Shown in pieces: positions 18,650 through 27,643 of a DNA stretch of 64,000 bases. This DNA is from Planococcus circulans (GTDB taxonomy: Bacteria; Bacillota; Bacilli; Bacillales_A; Planococcaceae). Each line of letters opens with the position of its first letter. Positions within the stretch are counted from its first letter, which is position 1. Under the pieces are notes generated by a model that was not told the origin of the DNA, ran no database searches, and saw nothing but the letters and a program-made list of their open reading frames with translations. The DNA lies in contig NZ_JAIQCL010000009.1 of the NCBI RefSeq assembly GCF_020023385.1, forward strand, positions 110,018-174,017. The letters run 5' to 3'. The translations under genes and the position numbers were made by a program.

Positions 18650-19414
18650 ATGATTAAAAAATGGTTCTTGACTATCGTAATGGGAGGATCCATGGCAGCA
18701 CTCGCTGCGTGTGGTGGTGAAACAGCAGAAGAGACGAACGAAGAATCGGCACCACAGGAGGAAGCAGCAGCTACAGAAGAAGGCAGTACTGAACAACCCG
18801 AAATGCCTGAACCTGATTTAGAAGGCGTGCCTGAGGTAGTGGCGGAAGTGAATGGTGAAGAAATCGTGAAAGAGGATTTTGAATCCGCTTATACTGGGCA
18901 ATTCCAGCAAATGGCTATGCAAGCCCAAATGAGCGGTCAGGAAGTTGACCAGGCTCAGTTGAAAGAGCAGGTTGCTGAAAGTTTAGTGGCGCAGGAACTT
19001 CTGGTTCAGGAAACTGAAAAGCAGAAGTTGACGGCATCAGAAGAAGAAACCAATGCAGCGCTAGAGGCACTGGCTCAACAAAATGGACTCGAATCTTCTG
19101 AAGAATTTCTGGCTGCACTCGAAGAGCAGGGAATCTCTAAAGAAGAAGTCATGAAGCAGGTTGAAGCCCAAGTGAAAATAGAACAATTGATTGCAAAAGA
19201 AACTGGGGAAGTCGAACCGACGGATGAAGAACTCCAAACCTTTTACGATCAAGCACAAGCCCAGCAAGAAGAGTCGGGTGGCGAAGAACTTCCAGCTTTC
19301 GAAGAAGTGAAGCCTCAGCTTGCTGAACAGGTGAAGATGCAAAAAGAAGGGGAAGCTACACAAGCTTTAGTAGCGCAACTCCGTGAAGAAGCAGATGTTA
19401 CGATTAATCTGTAA
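18650..19414 (+). CDS. SurA_N-type lipoprotein (PrsA-like, no rotamase domain seen)
   Basis: A 254-residue predicted lipoprotein: signal peptide with lipobox LAAC (Cys21), then a long acidic Glu/Ala-rich linker to about residue 60. A SurA N-terminal-type helical domain follows, starting VAEVNGEEIVKEDFE and holding the typical LVAQELLVQE and EEEVMKQVEAQVK-like helices. Unlike PrsA it lacks a recognisable parvulin (FKBP/rotamase) domain. It probably acts as an extracytoplasmic folding chaperone. The start is the ATG at 18650 with GAGAGGGG; longer in-frame extensions lack a signal peptide. A terminator follows. Confidence 0.8.
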   Translation: MIKKWFLTIVMGGSMAALAACGGETAEETNEESAPQEEAAATEEGSTEQPEMPEPDLEGVPEVVAEVNGEEIVKEDFESAYTGQFQQMAMQAQMSGQEVDQAQLKEQVAESLVAQELLVQETEKQKLTASEEETNAALEALAQQNGLESSEEFLAALEEQGISKEEVMKQVEAQVKIEQLIAKETGEVEPTDEELQTFYDQAQAQQEESGGEELPAFEEVKPQLAEQVKMQKEGEATQALVAQLREEADVTINL

Positions 19415-19420
19415 TTAAGA

Positions 19421-19449
19421 AGCCAGATCCCCAACGGATCTGGTTTTTA
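19421..19449 (+). terminator. terminator after the SurA_N-type lipoprotein gene
   Basis: Stem CCAGATCC/GGATCTGG with a T-run. Confidence 0.75.
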
Positions 19450-19516
19450 TTTGTTTTAAAAAGCTTACGTTCTATAGCTACGGGTATTGAATATATGTGG
19501 AATTTTCAGTTACATT

Positions 19517-19747
19517 ATGAAGGTGCCTTATCCATCTGCAAAAGAAACAGAGGGTTTGACAGGACGGAGAATCTTCCGTATCCTTTACACTTGTGATAAA
19601 GAGAAACTTCAAGCAGCGGGGTTTTCAGCCGCGGCTGCTTTTGAGTTGACCAATTCAGGCTTGGACGGTCAGTGGACTTTCACTTGGAAAAGTGAAGAGA
19701 TACTGGCCGTTAAAGCGGGATACAAAGAAAAAGGAGGTACTATATGA
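19517..19747 (+). CDS. possible small protein upstream of the betaine transporter
   Basis: A 76-codon frame (start ATG 19517, or a longer one from 19487) whose TGA overlaps the ATG of the transporter gene, as expected for coupled genes. The sequence shows no known motif or membrane segment, and no clear ribosome site precedes either start. It may be real, or just an open stretch of leader; I do not recognise it. Confidence 0.3.
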   Translation: MKVPYPSAKETEGLTGRRIFRILYTCDKEKLQAAGFSAAAAFELTNSGLDGQWTFTWKSEEILAVKAGYKEKGGTI

Positions 19748-21240
19748 AAAAAGTAACCAATGTTTTTTGGATAGCTCTTGCACTTGTATTATTGGCCATT
19801 GGCTATGGCGCATTTGCACCCGATAATTTTGCAGAAGTTACAGGGAATATAGAATCGTTCCTGACCACTTCGTTCGGGTGGTATTATTTATTGGTTGTTT
19901 CCGTCATGGTTCTATTCTGTTTGTTTTTCCTTGTCAGTCCGATGGGACAAATCAAATTAGGCAAAGATACCGATAAACCCGAGTTCTCGTTCGGGACATG
20001 GATTGCCATGCTGTTTTCAGCAGGAATGGGAATCGGCCTCGTGTTCTGGGGAGCTGCAGAGCCGCTGTCGCATTTTGCGATCGACCCTGCAACCGCTGAA
20101 CCTGGAAGTGCTGAAGCGATGCGCGAATCCATGCGTTTCAGCTTTTTCCACTGGGGGATTCACGCGTGGGCTATCTACGCTGTAGTGGCCTTGGCGCTTG
20201 CTTATGCCCAGTTCCGAAAAGGGGAACCCGGATTGATTTCCGCGACCTTAAAACCTTTGTTCGGAGACAAGATGAAAGGCCCATGGGGCATGCTGGTAGA
20301 TGTTATCGCTGTTTTCGCAACAGTAGTCGGTGTCGCCACCACACTTGGTTTTGGCGCTATTCAGATTAATGGAGGCCTCGCCTTCCTGTTTGATGGAATA
20401 CCTGGAGACAGCTTTGGTGTTCAATTGGTCATCATCGCCATAGTCACCGTACTGTTCATGTTTTCTGCATGGACTGGATTGAGTAAAGGCATCAAGTATC
20501 TTTCCAACACCAATATGGTCCTCGCTGTCGCATTGCTGTTGGCAGTCATTATTCTTGGCCCGACGCTGCTGATCATGAATATGTTTACCGATACAATCGG
20601 TACATACTTCCAGAACCTGGTTGAGATGAGTTTCCGCGCAGGTCCTGTAGACGGTGAAAACCGGGCATGGATCGATGGCTGGACGATTTTCTATTGGGCT
20701 TGGTGGATTTCCTGGTCACCATTTGTCGGTATTTTCATTGCACGTGTATCCAGAGGACGTACGATCCGCCAATTCTTATTAGGCGTCCTGATGATTCCGA
20801 CTTTCATCAGCTTCCTTTGGTTCGCAGCTTTTGGTACGACCGCAATCGATGTGCAAAATAGCGGAGTGGATCTGACGGGCTTGTTGACAGAGGAAACGTT
20901 GTTCGCAGTGTTCAATGAGTTGCCGCTCGGCGTCATGCTGTCGGTCATAGCGATTTTCCTGATTACAACGTTCTTCGTCACTTCTGCCGATTCTGCGACA
21001 TTTGTTCTTGGAATGCAGACAACGGGTGGTTCGTTGTATCCGCAGAACACAGTGAAACTGACTTGGGGGATTGCCCAATCGTCAATCGCTGTAATCTTAT
21101 TATCCACTGGGGGGCTTGGCACATTGCAGACAGTGCTGATCATTGCGGCATTCCCGTTCTCGATCATCATGCTGTTGATGATGGCATCCTTCTATAAAGC
21201 ACTCAATCTCGAATACAAAGCTATAAAACGCAAACGTTAA
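19744..21240 (+). CDS. opuD: BCCT-family glycine betaine/choline/carnitine transporter
   Basis: A 498-residue sodium-coupled secondary transporter with about twelve membrane helices. The BCCT hallmarks are present: [20 protein letters not shown] near residue 87, AEPLSHF, and the tryptophan-rich signature [20 protein letters not shown] near 315 that forms the substrate box. Family members import compatible solutes under salt stress; OpuD of B. subtilis is the closest well-known relative by architecture. The start ATG follows AAAGGAGG. A tight terminator follows. The substrate among betaines is inferred. Confidence 0.9.
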   Translation: MKKVTNVFWIALALVLLAIGYGAFAPDNFAEVTGNIESFLTTSFGWYYLLVVSVMVLFCLFFLVSPMGQIKLGKDTDKPEFSFGTWIAMLFSAGMGIGLVFWGAAEPLSHFAIDPATAEPGSAEAMRESMRFSFFHWGIHAWAIYAVVALALAYAQFRKGEPGLISATLKPLFGDKMKGPWGMLVDVIAVFATVVGVATTLGFGAIQINGGLAFLFDGIPGDSFGVQLVIIAIVTVLFMFSAWTGLSKGIKYLSNTNMVLAVALLLAVIILGPTLLIMNMFTDTIGTYFQNLVEMSFRAGPVDGENRAWIDGWTIFYWAWWISWSPFVGIFIARVSRGRTIRQFLLGVLMIPTFISFLWFAAFGTTAIDVQNSGVDLTGLLTEETLFAVFNELPLGVMLSVIAIFLITTFFVTSADSATFVLGMQTTGGSLYPQNTVKLTWGIAQSSIAVILLSTGGLGTLQTVLIIAAFPFSIIMLLMMASFYKALNLEYKAIKRKR

Positions 21241-21263
21241 AACCGCCGCTTCGGCGGTTTTTT
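21241..21263 (+). terminator. terminator after the BCCT transporter gene
   Basis: AACCGCC/GGCGGTT hairpin followed by a T-run, starting directly after the stop codon. Confidence 0.85.
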
Positions 21264-21320
21264 CCGTGGATAAGCGTTATAATGGAAGTCAGGCAACAAG
21301 AAGATGGAGGATTTTTAACT

Positions 21321-22220
21321 ATGGAGAAACCGCATGTATTATTAGTGGATGGAATGGCGCTGCTGTTCCGCTCTTTTTTCGCAACATCAGCCGTCGGTCA
21401 ATATTTCCGGACAACTGAGGGGTTGGCTACAAATGGTGTACAGGGATTTGCCAGACATGTACTGGCAGCTAAAACCTTGATGAAGCCGACGCACATGGCC
21501 GTATGCTGGGATATGGGAGCACGGACATTCCGGACAGATCTGTTTGACGGATATAAGGCGAACCGGCCGGCACCGCCAGAAGACATGGTGCACCAGTTCG
21601 ATTTGGCTCAATCGATCTCCGAGCAGCTTGGCTGGAAAAACTACGGCGAACCGGGGATTGAAGCGGATGACTTTATCGGCTCGTTCACCAAGCAATGGCA
21701 GGACCAAGTGGACTTCACCATCATTACCGGTGATAAGGACATGCTGCAATTGCTGACGCCTTCGGTCAATATTGCCTTCATGAAAAAAGGTTTCCACGTT
21801 TACGATGTCTATACCGAAATGCGTTTCATTGAAGAATACGGCATACAGCCTAACCAGTTTGCAGATGTCAAAGCGTTTATGGGCGACCCGAGCGACGGGT
21901 ACCCAGGGGTCAAAGGCATCGGTCCGAAGACTGCGCTCCAGTTGATCAAAGACTACGGTTCAACGGACGGGGTACTCGATGCCATCGACGAATTGAAACC
22001 GGCTCAGAAAAAGAAAATCGACGAGCATAAGGAAATGCTCCTGTTATCAAAAAAACTGGCTGTCATCAAATGTGACATCCAGTTGGATATGCCGTTGGAG
22101 GAACTGACTGTTCCTGCTTACACCAACGACCATATTCAGTTATGCCGCGACCAGCAATTGCTGCTGCTTGCCAAACAGCTCGAGAAGAATGTCGGCGTTA
22201 CTGCCGATCCTTGGGCATAA
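21321..22220 (+). CDS. ypcP: 5'-3' exonuclease (YpcP type)
   Basis: A 299-residue flap-endonuclease-like nuclease related to the N-terminal domain of DNA polymerase I, active in replication and Okazaki fragment processing. The acidic metal-binding motifs are visible: LLVDGMALLFR at the N-terminus, WDMGARTFRTDLF with the helical arch region, GIEADDFIG, ITGDKDMLQLL, and the helix-hairpin-helix MGDPSDGYPGVKGIGPKTA near residue 195. The ATG at 21321 with GGAGGA is chosen. The gene converges with the C39-like gene, overlapping its 3' end by 23 bp. Confidence 0.9.
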   Translation: MEKPHVLLVDGMALLFRSFFATSAVGQYFRTTEGLATNGVQGFARHVLAAKTLMKPTHMAVCWDMGARTFRTDLFDGYKANRPAPPEDMVHQFDLAQSISEQLGWKNYGEPGIEADDFIGSFTKQWQDQVDFTIITGDKDMLQLLTPSVNIAFMKKGFHVYDVYTEMRFIEEYGIQPNQFADVKAFMGDPSDGYPGVKGIGPKTALQLIKDYGSTDGVLDAIDELKPAQKKKIDEHKEMLLLSKKLAVIKCDIQLDMPLEELTVPAYTNDHIQLCRDQQLLLLAKQLEKNVGVTADPWA

Positions 22221-22713
22221 TCTTTACAAAGCTCAGTACTTTACGATTTTCCAGATAAGAAACCGTCCGCATTTTGCTGGGGCGGTTTTTTTGTCCGTTG
22301 TCGTGAATATAGAGGATCAGGTCATCCGCTTCCTGTTTAAAGCCGATCAACGGCACCCAGTGGTAACTGTAAAGCGGTTTTGAAAACCAATGGAAGGTGA
22401 AGTATCGGTCGAACTTCATGGCGAGCGGCCTGCCTGCCAGTAATTCTTCTTTTACTTCTTCGATGCTGCGCACTTTCTTCACTTCGTAGCTTTGGCCGCC
22501 GACTTTGTGGAAATTTCTCAGCAGCTTCCAAGTGAACAGTCCGATGGGAGTTGAGCCAAGCAGTCGGTAAAGCTGATTGACGCCAAGCTCCAATCCTTCG
22601 TGATGCCGAAGGATAGCGGCAGCCGTAACAGGACCACAGGCAGAAGAACGATATTTTTCAAAGATGGCTTCGTCATGTTGGGACATGCCCTGAAAATCGA
22701 TTAGTTGCTTCAC
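22198..22713 (-). CDS. C39-like papain-fold peptidase family protein
   Basis: A 171-residue protein with the arrangement of C39_2-type cysteine peptidase domains: Cys26 in SSACGPVTAA, His118 in YSYHWVPLIGF and Asp138 in YIHDNG. No signal peptide is seen, so it may be cytosolic, and peptidase activity is unproven. The start is GTG 22713, six bases after GGAGGTG; the ATG five codons upstream forms part of that ribosome site. It converges with ypcP, whose terminator-like hairpin lies inside this gene. Confidence 0.7.
   Translation of the reverse strand: MKQLIDFQGMSQHDEAIFEKYRSSACGPVTAAAILRHHEGLELGVNQLYRLLGSTPIGLFTWKLLRNFHKVGGQSYEVKKVRSIEEVKEELLAGRPLAMKFDRYFTFHWFSKPLYSYHWVPLIGFKQEADDLILYIHDNGQKNRPSKMRTVSYLENRKVLSFVKIMPKDRQ
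22261..22292 (+). terminator. terminator of ypcP located inside the convergent gene
   Basis: AACCGTCC at 22261-22268 pairs with GGGCGGTT (one G-U) followed by seven Ts on the + strand, 40 bp after ypcP. It sits within the 3' coding part of the C39-like gene. Confidence 0.55.
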
Positions 22714-22766
22714 GGCAAACACCTCCATGTCTTTTTGTTCACCCAGTTTATTCTACTACTTGAATG

Positions 22767-23216
22767 CTATTTTGTAGTTTCTGTAAGCAACTGTGCCAAG
22801 GCAACTCTGAAAGTCGTGTACACTTCCAGCTCTACTTGGATGCCGGCGTGAACAATCTCGCGCACAAACAACGGATTAAAGCCTGCATAAATGGCGCGCA
22901 GACCCATTAGTCCGAGAGCGGAGTTTAACTGGCTCAATTCACTGCCGAGCCCGTCATAGTCGAATTCAGCAAAATCATCCGTTGTGACGCCAGTGAAATC
23001 AAAAATGACCCGTTCTGTTTCTCGATGTTTTTCCGCATATTTTAAGACTTTGGTCCGGATCATATCAAAGCGGTCTGTAAAAATAAAACCCGCGATCGGC
23101 ACTAAAATCGTTTTAGGGACAATCGATGGAATGATGGGTGCCGACATGTTCTTAATCAGCTTTTCATAATAGACCAGCTGTTCTTTCAATTCTTTAATTT
23201 CCTGTTGTGAATCCAT
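22767..23216 (-). CDS. STAS-domain protein, RsbR-like
   Basis: A 149-residue protein with a short N-terminal coiled coil (QQEIKELKEQLVYYEKLIKN) and a STAS domain. The segment SAPIIPSIVPKTILVPIAG resembles the start of STAS domains of stressosome RsbR proteins, and Thr75 in FDFTGVTTDD is at the place of the phosphorylated residue. It lacks the N-terminal non-haem globin domain of full RsbR proteins. It may act in stress signalling. GGAGGTATTGGA precedes the ATG at 23216; the upstream in-frame extension is rejected. Confidence 0.75.
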   Translation of the reverse strand: MDSQQEIKELKEQLVYYEKLIKNMSAPIIPSIVPKTILVPIAGFIFTDRFDMIRTKVLKYAEKHRETERVIFDFTGVTTDDFAEFDYDGLGSELSQLNSALGLMGLRAIYAGFNPLFVREIVHAGIQVELEVYTTFRVALAQLLTETTK

Positions 23217-23353
23217 TCCAATACCTCCGCAGTAGTTATAAGATGCTTCAATCAATTAGTAAATGTAAAATAGTGTGGGATCAGCCTCTTTGTTCACTGC
23301 GAATTGCGTTTGGCATCAGCAGCTGAAAACTGGATACGTTCTGTATAACAGCG

Positions 23354-23381
23354 AAAAAAAGAGTAGGCGTAAGCCTACTTC
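23354..23381 (-). terminator. terminator of the reverse-strand thioredoxin-like gene
   Basis: On the minus strand AGTAGGC pairs with GCCTACT around TTAC, followed by a T-run; it overlaps the end of the gene. Confidence 0.7.
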
Positions 23382-23695
23382 TTTTGATCATTCAAAAATT
23401 CTGTAACTGATTCAGGGGATTTGGCGTTGGCACTGTGGAGATGCGCCGTCTTTTCGCCGTCTTTAAAGATCAATAGGCTTGGAATGCCCATGACATCGTA
23501 TTTTTCAGCAAGATCGGGAAGCTCATCGCGGTTGACATCAAACCATTGGTACTGGTTGAATTCCTCGATGATCGGATCGATGAACATATCCATGCGTGTG
23601 CAGTCCGGACACCAGCCTGCCTGGAATTTCACGATTACCGGGTCATTGCCTTTTATAACTTCGTTAAATTGTTCGTTCGTAGTAAGTGATTTCAT
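23375..23695 (-). CDS. thioredoxin family protein (YtpP-like)
   Basis: A 106-residue single-domain cytosolic thioredoxin-like protein. The active site reads AGWCPDC with Cys29 and Cys32, where classical thioredoxin has WCGPC; the cis-proline is in MGIPSLLIF. It likely reduces disulfides of unknown partners. AGGAGGC lies before the ATG. It is transcribed divergently from the fad operon. Confidence 0.85.
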   Translation of the reverse strand: MKSLTTNEQFNEVIKGNDPVIVKFQAGWCPDCTRMDMFIDPIIEEFNQYQWFDVNRDELPDLAEKYDVMGIPSLLIFKDGEKTAHLHSANAKSPESVTEFLNDQKK

Positions 23696-23864
23696 TGCAT
23701 TGCCTCCTTATAGGTTCTCTCTCAGTTTACCTTGCTTTTATTAAATCGCAAAGAATTTGTTCTTGAAAATTTTTGGGAGTTTTTAACGATTAAATATTGC
23801 GAAAAAAGAAAATATAACTTACACTAAGAGACATAGAGAACGTTCTATTTTTTTAATTAAAAAA

Positions 23865-23882
23865 TGAATGAGTATTCATTCA
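23865..23882 (+). promoter_or_regulatory. FadR operator upstream of the fad operon
   Basis: Perfect palindromic arms TGAATGA-GTAT-TCATTCA. This equals the consensus of the TetR-type FadR of Bacillus, which represses beta-oxidation genes and is released by long-chain acyl-CoA. It lies 24 bp before the fadN start. Confidence 0.8.
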
Positions 23883-23905
23883 AAAATTCAAGGAGGGTTT
23901 TGCTA

Positions 23906-26290
23906 GTGGCTTACCAAATTAGAAAAGCGGCTGTACTCGGTTCAGGTGTAATGGGTTCGGGAATTGCAGCGCACCTTGCAAATATAGGAATCCCTGTATT
24001 ATTGCTTGATATTGTTCCGCGTGAATTATCGAAGGAAGAACAGGCAAAAGGGCTGACTCTTGGAGACAAGGCGGTGCGCAATCGAATTGCAACCGGATCT
24101 ATCCAGAAACTGCTCAAACAGAAACCTGCTCCATTGACTGCTAAAAAGAACCTTCAATTGATCACGCCGGGAAATCTGGAAGACGATCTGGAAAAATTAA
24201 AAGATGTCGACTGGGTCATTGAAGTCATCGTCGAAAACCTTGACGTTAAAAAATCCTTATACGAAAAGATCGATGGCGTCAGAAAAGACGGCACCATCAT
24301 TTCTTCAAATACATCCGGCATCAGCATCAATGCGATGGTGGAAGGGCGCTCAGAAGATTTCGGCAAGCATTTCCTGGGGACTCACTTTTTCAACCCACCA
24401 CGCTACCTGAAATTGCTGGAAGTGATTCCTGCAAAAACAACGGCTCCGGAAGTAGTGGAGTTCGTGTCGACATTCGGGGAAGACAATTTAGGAAAAGGCG
24501 TCGTCATCGCTAAAGATACGCCGAACTTCATCGCAAACCGGATCGGTACTTACGGCTTGCTGGTAACGTTGCGCGAAATGATGGCGCGCGGCTATTCGAT
24601 CGGAGAAGTGGACTCTGTTACCGGACCATTGATCGGCCGTCCGAAATCGGCGACATTCCGGACTTTGGATGTGGTTGGACTAGATACCTTCATGCATGTT
24701 GCCAAAAATGTCTATGACCAGACTACCGGCGAAGAACAGAAGGTCTTTGAAGCACCTGAGTTCATGGCCAAGATGGTTGAGAACGGCTGGCTTGGAGCTA
24801 AATCGGGGCAAGGATTCTTCCTGAAAAAAGACAAAGAGATATTGGAACTTGATCCAGAAACTTTGGAATACCGCACAGCGGGTAAATTGAAAACGCCTTC
24901 ACAGGAAATGGCGAAGCAACAAAAAGGCCTAGCAGCTAAGATGAAAACGCTTGTCTATGCAGAAGACCGTACCGGTGAACTGCTTTGGAGCATCTTGGCT
25001 CCGACATTGCGGTATTCGGCTGAACTGAACGGGGAAATCGCAGACGACATCGTTGCCATCGACAATGCTATGAAGTGGGGCTTTGGCTGGGAACAAGGAC
25101 CGTTTGAAGTCTGGGATGCCATCGGTGTCCAAAAATCAGTTGAGAAAATGAAGCAGGAAGGGCATTCGATTCCGGCATTTGTGCAGTCTTTGCTGGACAG
25201 TGGAAACGAAACCTTCTATAAAGAAGAAAACGGCGATCTTCATTTCTTCGACGGCACGAATTATCAGCCGGTTCCAGTCAATGAAAAAGTCATCGACTTG
25301 AAACGCTATAAGAAAAAGCATGGCGTCATTAAATCGAATTCGGGTGCAAGCCTGATCGACTTGGGCGATGGCATTGCTTTGCTTGAATTCCATTCACGTT
25401 CGAATGCCATCGGTTTGGATATCATGCAGATGATCAATTATGCAGTCGACGAAGTGGAGAAGAACTTCAAAGGGCTTGTCATCGGCAACCAGGGCAAGAA
25501 CTTCTGTGTCGGCGCTAACCTCGGCATGATCCTGATGGAAGCACAAGACGACAATATTTTCGAACTTGATTTCACGATCAAGACTTTCCAAAATGCCATG
25601 ATGAAAATCAAATACAGCAATAAACCAGTAGTAGCAGCTCCATTCGGCATGTCGCTTGGCGGCGGTGCGGAAGTGGCGTTGCCCGCAGCACATATCCAGG
25701 CTTCGATGGAAACCTATATGGGCTTAGTGGAAGCAGGCGTAGGGCTTATCCCTGGCGGTGGCGGAAACAAAGAGCTGTATATGAAGCAATTGAAAGGTCT
25801 GCCAAATGGTGTGACAGTGGATTACCAGAATATCGCCAGCAAAGTATTCGAATCGATTGCGATGGCAAAAGTATCGACATCGGCAGAAGAAGCCCGTGAA
25901 AATAACTTCCTGAATTTCGTGGACGGCATCAGCGTCAACAGTGACCATCTGATCTACGATGCAAAACAGGCGGCTCTTTCGCTTTACGAAACCGGTTATC
26001 AGGCACCTCTACGTGAAAAAGTACCCGTTACCGGTGAGCCTGGCTACGCAACCTTGTTATTGGGTGCGGAAGGCATGTTCATTTCCGGCTATATCACTGA
26101 ATATGATTTAAAAATCGCTAAAAAATTGGCGTTTGTCCTATCAGGCGGGAAAGTTCCATATGGCACGAAAGTGGATGAGCAGTACCTGCTTGACCTTGAA
26201 CGCCAGGCATTCTTAAGCCTCGTGGCAGAACCGAAAACCCAGCAGCGCATGCAGCATATGCTGGTCAAAGGAAAACCATTACGTAATTAA
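23906..26290 (+). CDS. fadN: 3-hydroxyacyl-CoA dehydrogenase / enoyl-CoA hydratase
   Basis: A 794-residue bifunctional beta-oxidation enzyme. The N-terminal NAD-binding domain carries GSGVMGSGIAAHLAN; the C-terminal dehydrogenase part follows at about 200-300 (KDTPNFIANRIG). An enoyl-CoA hydratase/crotonase domain begins near 490, with GNQGKNFCVGANL and GMSLGGGAEVALP forming the oxyanion hole. It hydrates enoyl-CoA and oxidises 3-hydroxyacyl-CoA. The start is GTG 23906 after AAGGAGGG; the ATG at 23864 lies inside the FadR operator. It heads fadN-fadA-fadE. Confidence 0.95.
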   Translation: MAYQIRKAAVLGSGVMGSGIAAHLANIGIPVLLLDIVPRELSKEEQAKGLTLGDKAVRNRIATGSIQKLLKQKPAPLTAKKNLQLITPGNLEDDLEKLKDVDWVIEVIVENLDVKKSLYEKIDGVRKDGTIISSNTSGISINAMVEGRSEDFGKHFLGTHFFNPPRYLKLLEVIPAKTTAPEVVEFVSTFGEDNLGKGVVIAKDTPNFIANRIGTYGLLVTLREMMARGYSIGEVDSVTGPLIGRPKSATFRTLDVVGLDTFMHVAKNVYDQTTGEEQKVFEAPEFMAKMVENGWLGAKSGQGFFLKKDKEILELDPETLEYRTAGKLKTPSQEMAKQQKGLAAKMKTLVYAEDRTGELLWSILAPTLRYSAELNGEIADDIVAIDNAMKWGFGWEQGPFEVWDAIGVQKSVEKMKQEGHSIPAFVQSLLDSGNETFYKEENGDLHFFDGTNYQPVPVNEKVIDLKRYKKKHGVIKSNSGASLIDLGDGIALLEFHSRSNAIGLDIMQMINYAVDEVEKNFKGLVIGNQGKNFCVGANLGMILMEAQDDNIFELDFTIKTFQNAMMKIKYSNKPVVAAPFGMSLGGGAEVALPAAHIQASMETYMGLVEAGVGLIPGGGGNKELYMKQLKGLPNGVTVDYQNIASKVFESIAMAKVSTSAEEARENNFLNFVDGISVNSDHLIYDAKQAALSLYETGYQAPLREKVPVTGEPGYATLLLGAEGMFISGYITEYDLKIAKKLAFVLSGGKVPYGTKVDEQYLLDLERQAFLSLVAEPKTQQRMQHMLVKGKPLRN

Positions 26291-26318
26291 TCGTTAATCA
26301 TAAAAGGAGGAACTACAC

Positions 26319-27494
26319 ATGCGTGAAGCAGTAATCGTGGCCAGTGCTCGGACACCGGTCGGAAAAGCGGGAAAAGGTTCTTTAGCGACTGTACGTCCGG
26401 ATGATTTCGGCGCATTGGTCGTTAGGGAAGCGCTACAGCGGGCTGGCGGATATGACGGACCGATAGATGATTTGATCATGGGCTGCGCCATGCCGGAAGC
26501 AGAGCAGGGTATGAATATCGCCCGCAATATCGGAGCACTTGCAGGATTGCCGGATACGGTATCAGCCGTTACCGTCAACCGCTTCTGTTCATCAGGCCTT
26601 CAGTCGATCGCCTATGCAGCAGAACGCATTATGGTCGGATCAGCAGAAGCGATCATCGCCGGTGGTGTGGAATCGATGAGCATGGTGCCGATGATGGGCA
26701 ACGTCATCCGCCCAAATGCGAAATTGGCCGAAACAGCCCCTCAGTATTATATGAGCATGGGGCATACCGCGGAACAGGTAGCTACGCAATACGGCATCAG
26801 CCGTGAAGACCAGGATGCATTTTCTGTCCGTTCACACGAAAAAGCAGCAGCAGCAATTGCAGCCGGAAACTTTGATGAAGAGATTATTCCGGTTGAAGTG
26901 ATTAAACGATATGTAGACGACAACAATAAATACCAGGAGAAATCTTCCATGTTCGAAATGGATGAAGGCGTTCGTCACGGAACCAGCATCCAAACCTTGA
27001 ACAAATTGCGTTCCGCATTCTCAGCACGCGGAACCGTTACCGCCGGAAACTCATCACAAACTTCTGACGGCGCCGGCGCATTGCTGGTCATGGACCGTGA
27101 AAAAGCGGAATCCCTCGGGCTGAAGCCGATCGCTAAGTTCCGTTCATTCGCAACAGGCGGTGTACCACCGGAAATCATGGGCATCGGACCTGTCGTCGCT
27201 ATTCCAAAAGCCTTGAAATTAGCCGGATTGACGATTGAGGATATCGACGTATGGGAACTGAATGAAGCATTCGCTTCGCAGTCGCTTGGCGTTATCCGCG
27301 AGCTTGGCCTGGACATCGACAAAGTCAACTTCAACGGTGGAGCTATTGCACTTGGCCACCCGCTAGGTGCGACAGGTTCCATCCTGACAATCCGCATGAT
27401 GAGTGAACTAAAACGCCAAGGCAAACAGTTCGGCGTCGTCACAATGTGTATCGGTGGAGGAATGGGCGCAGCAGGCGTCTTTGAAATGCTGTAG
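26319..27494 (+). CDS. fadA: acetyl-CoA acyltransferase (3-ketoacyl-CoA thiolase)
   Basis: A 391-residue thiolase that cleaves 3-ketoacyl-CoA with CoA to acetyl-CoA and a shortened acyl-CoA. Active Cys90 is in NRFCSSGLQS, the catalytic histidine in GGAIALGHPLGATG and the second cysteine in VTMCIGGGMGAA; the length is standard. AAAGGAGG precedes the ATG, 28 bp after fadN. It would be controlled with fadN by FadR. Confidence 0.96.
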   Translation: MREAVIVASARTPVGKAGKGSLATVRPDDFGALVVREALQRAGGYDGPIDDLIMGCAMPEAEQGMNIARNIGALAGLPDTVSAVTVNRFCSSGLQSIAYAAERIMVGSAEAIIAGGVESMSMVPMMGNVIRPNAKLAETAPQYYMSMGHTAEQVATQYGISREDQDAFSVRSHEKAAAAIAAGNFDEEIIPVEVIKRYVDDNNKYQEKSSMFEMDEGVRHGTSIQTLNKLRSAFSARGTVTAGNSSQTSDGAGALLVMDREKAESLGLKPIAKFRSFATGGVPPEIMGIGPVVAIPKALKLAGLTIEDIDVWELNEAFASQSLGVIRELGLDIDKVNFNGGAIALGHPLGATGSILTIRMMSELKRQGKQFGVVTMCIGGGMGAAGVFEML

Positions 27495-27643
27495 AAATAG
27501 ATTTTAGGAATTAAAGAGTAGAGTAGGTCTGAAGAAATCGCTTCAGGCGGAACTGGTTTGCGGAATATCCACAACACCTTAAGCTCATAATAAAACATGA
27601 ACTCAACATATAATAAGCAATTACAAAATAGGAGGAATACAAA

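Noticed and set aside
20691..21170. 159-codon reverse frame inside the BCCT gene
   Set aside because: Complementary to a well-supported membrane transporter; no ribosome site, and residue composition is that of an antisense shadow.
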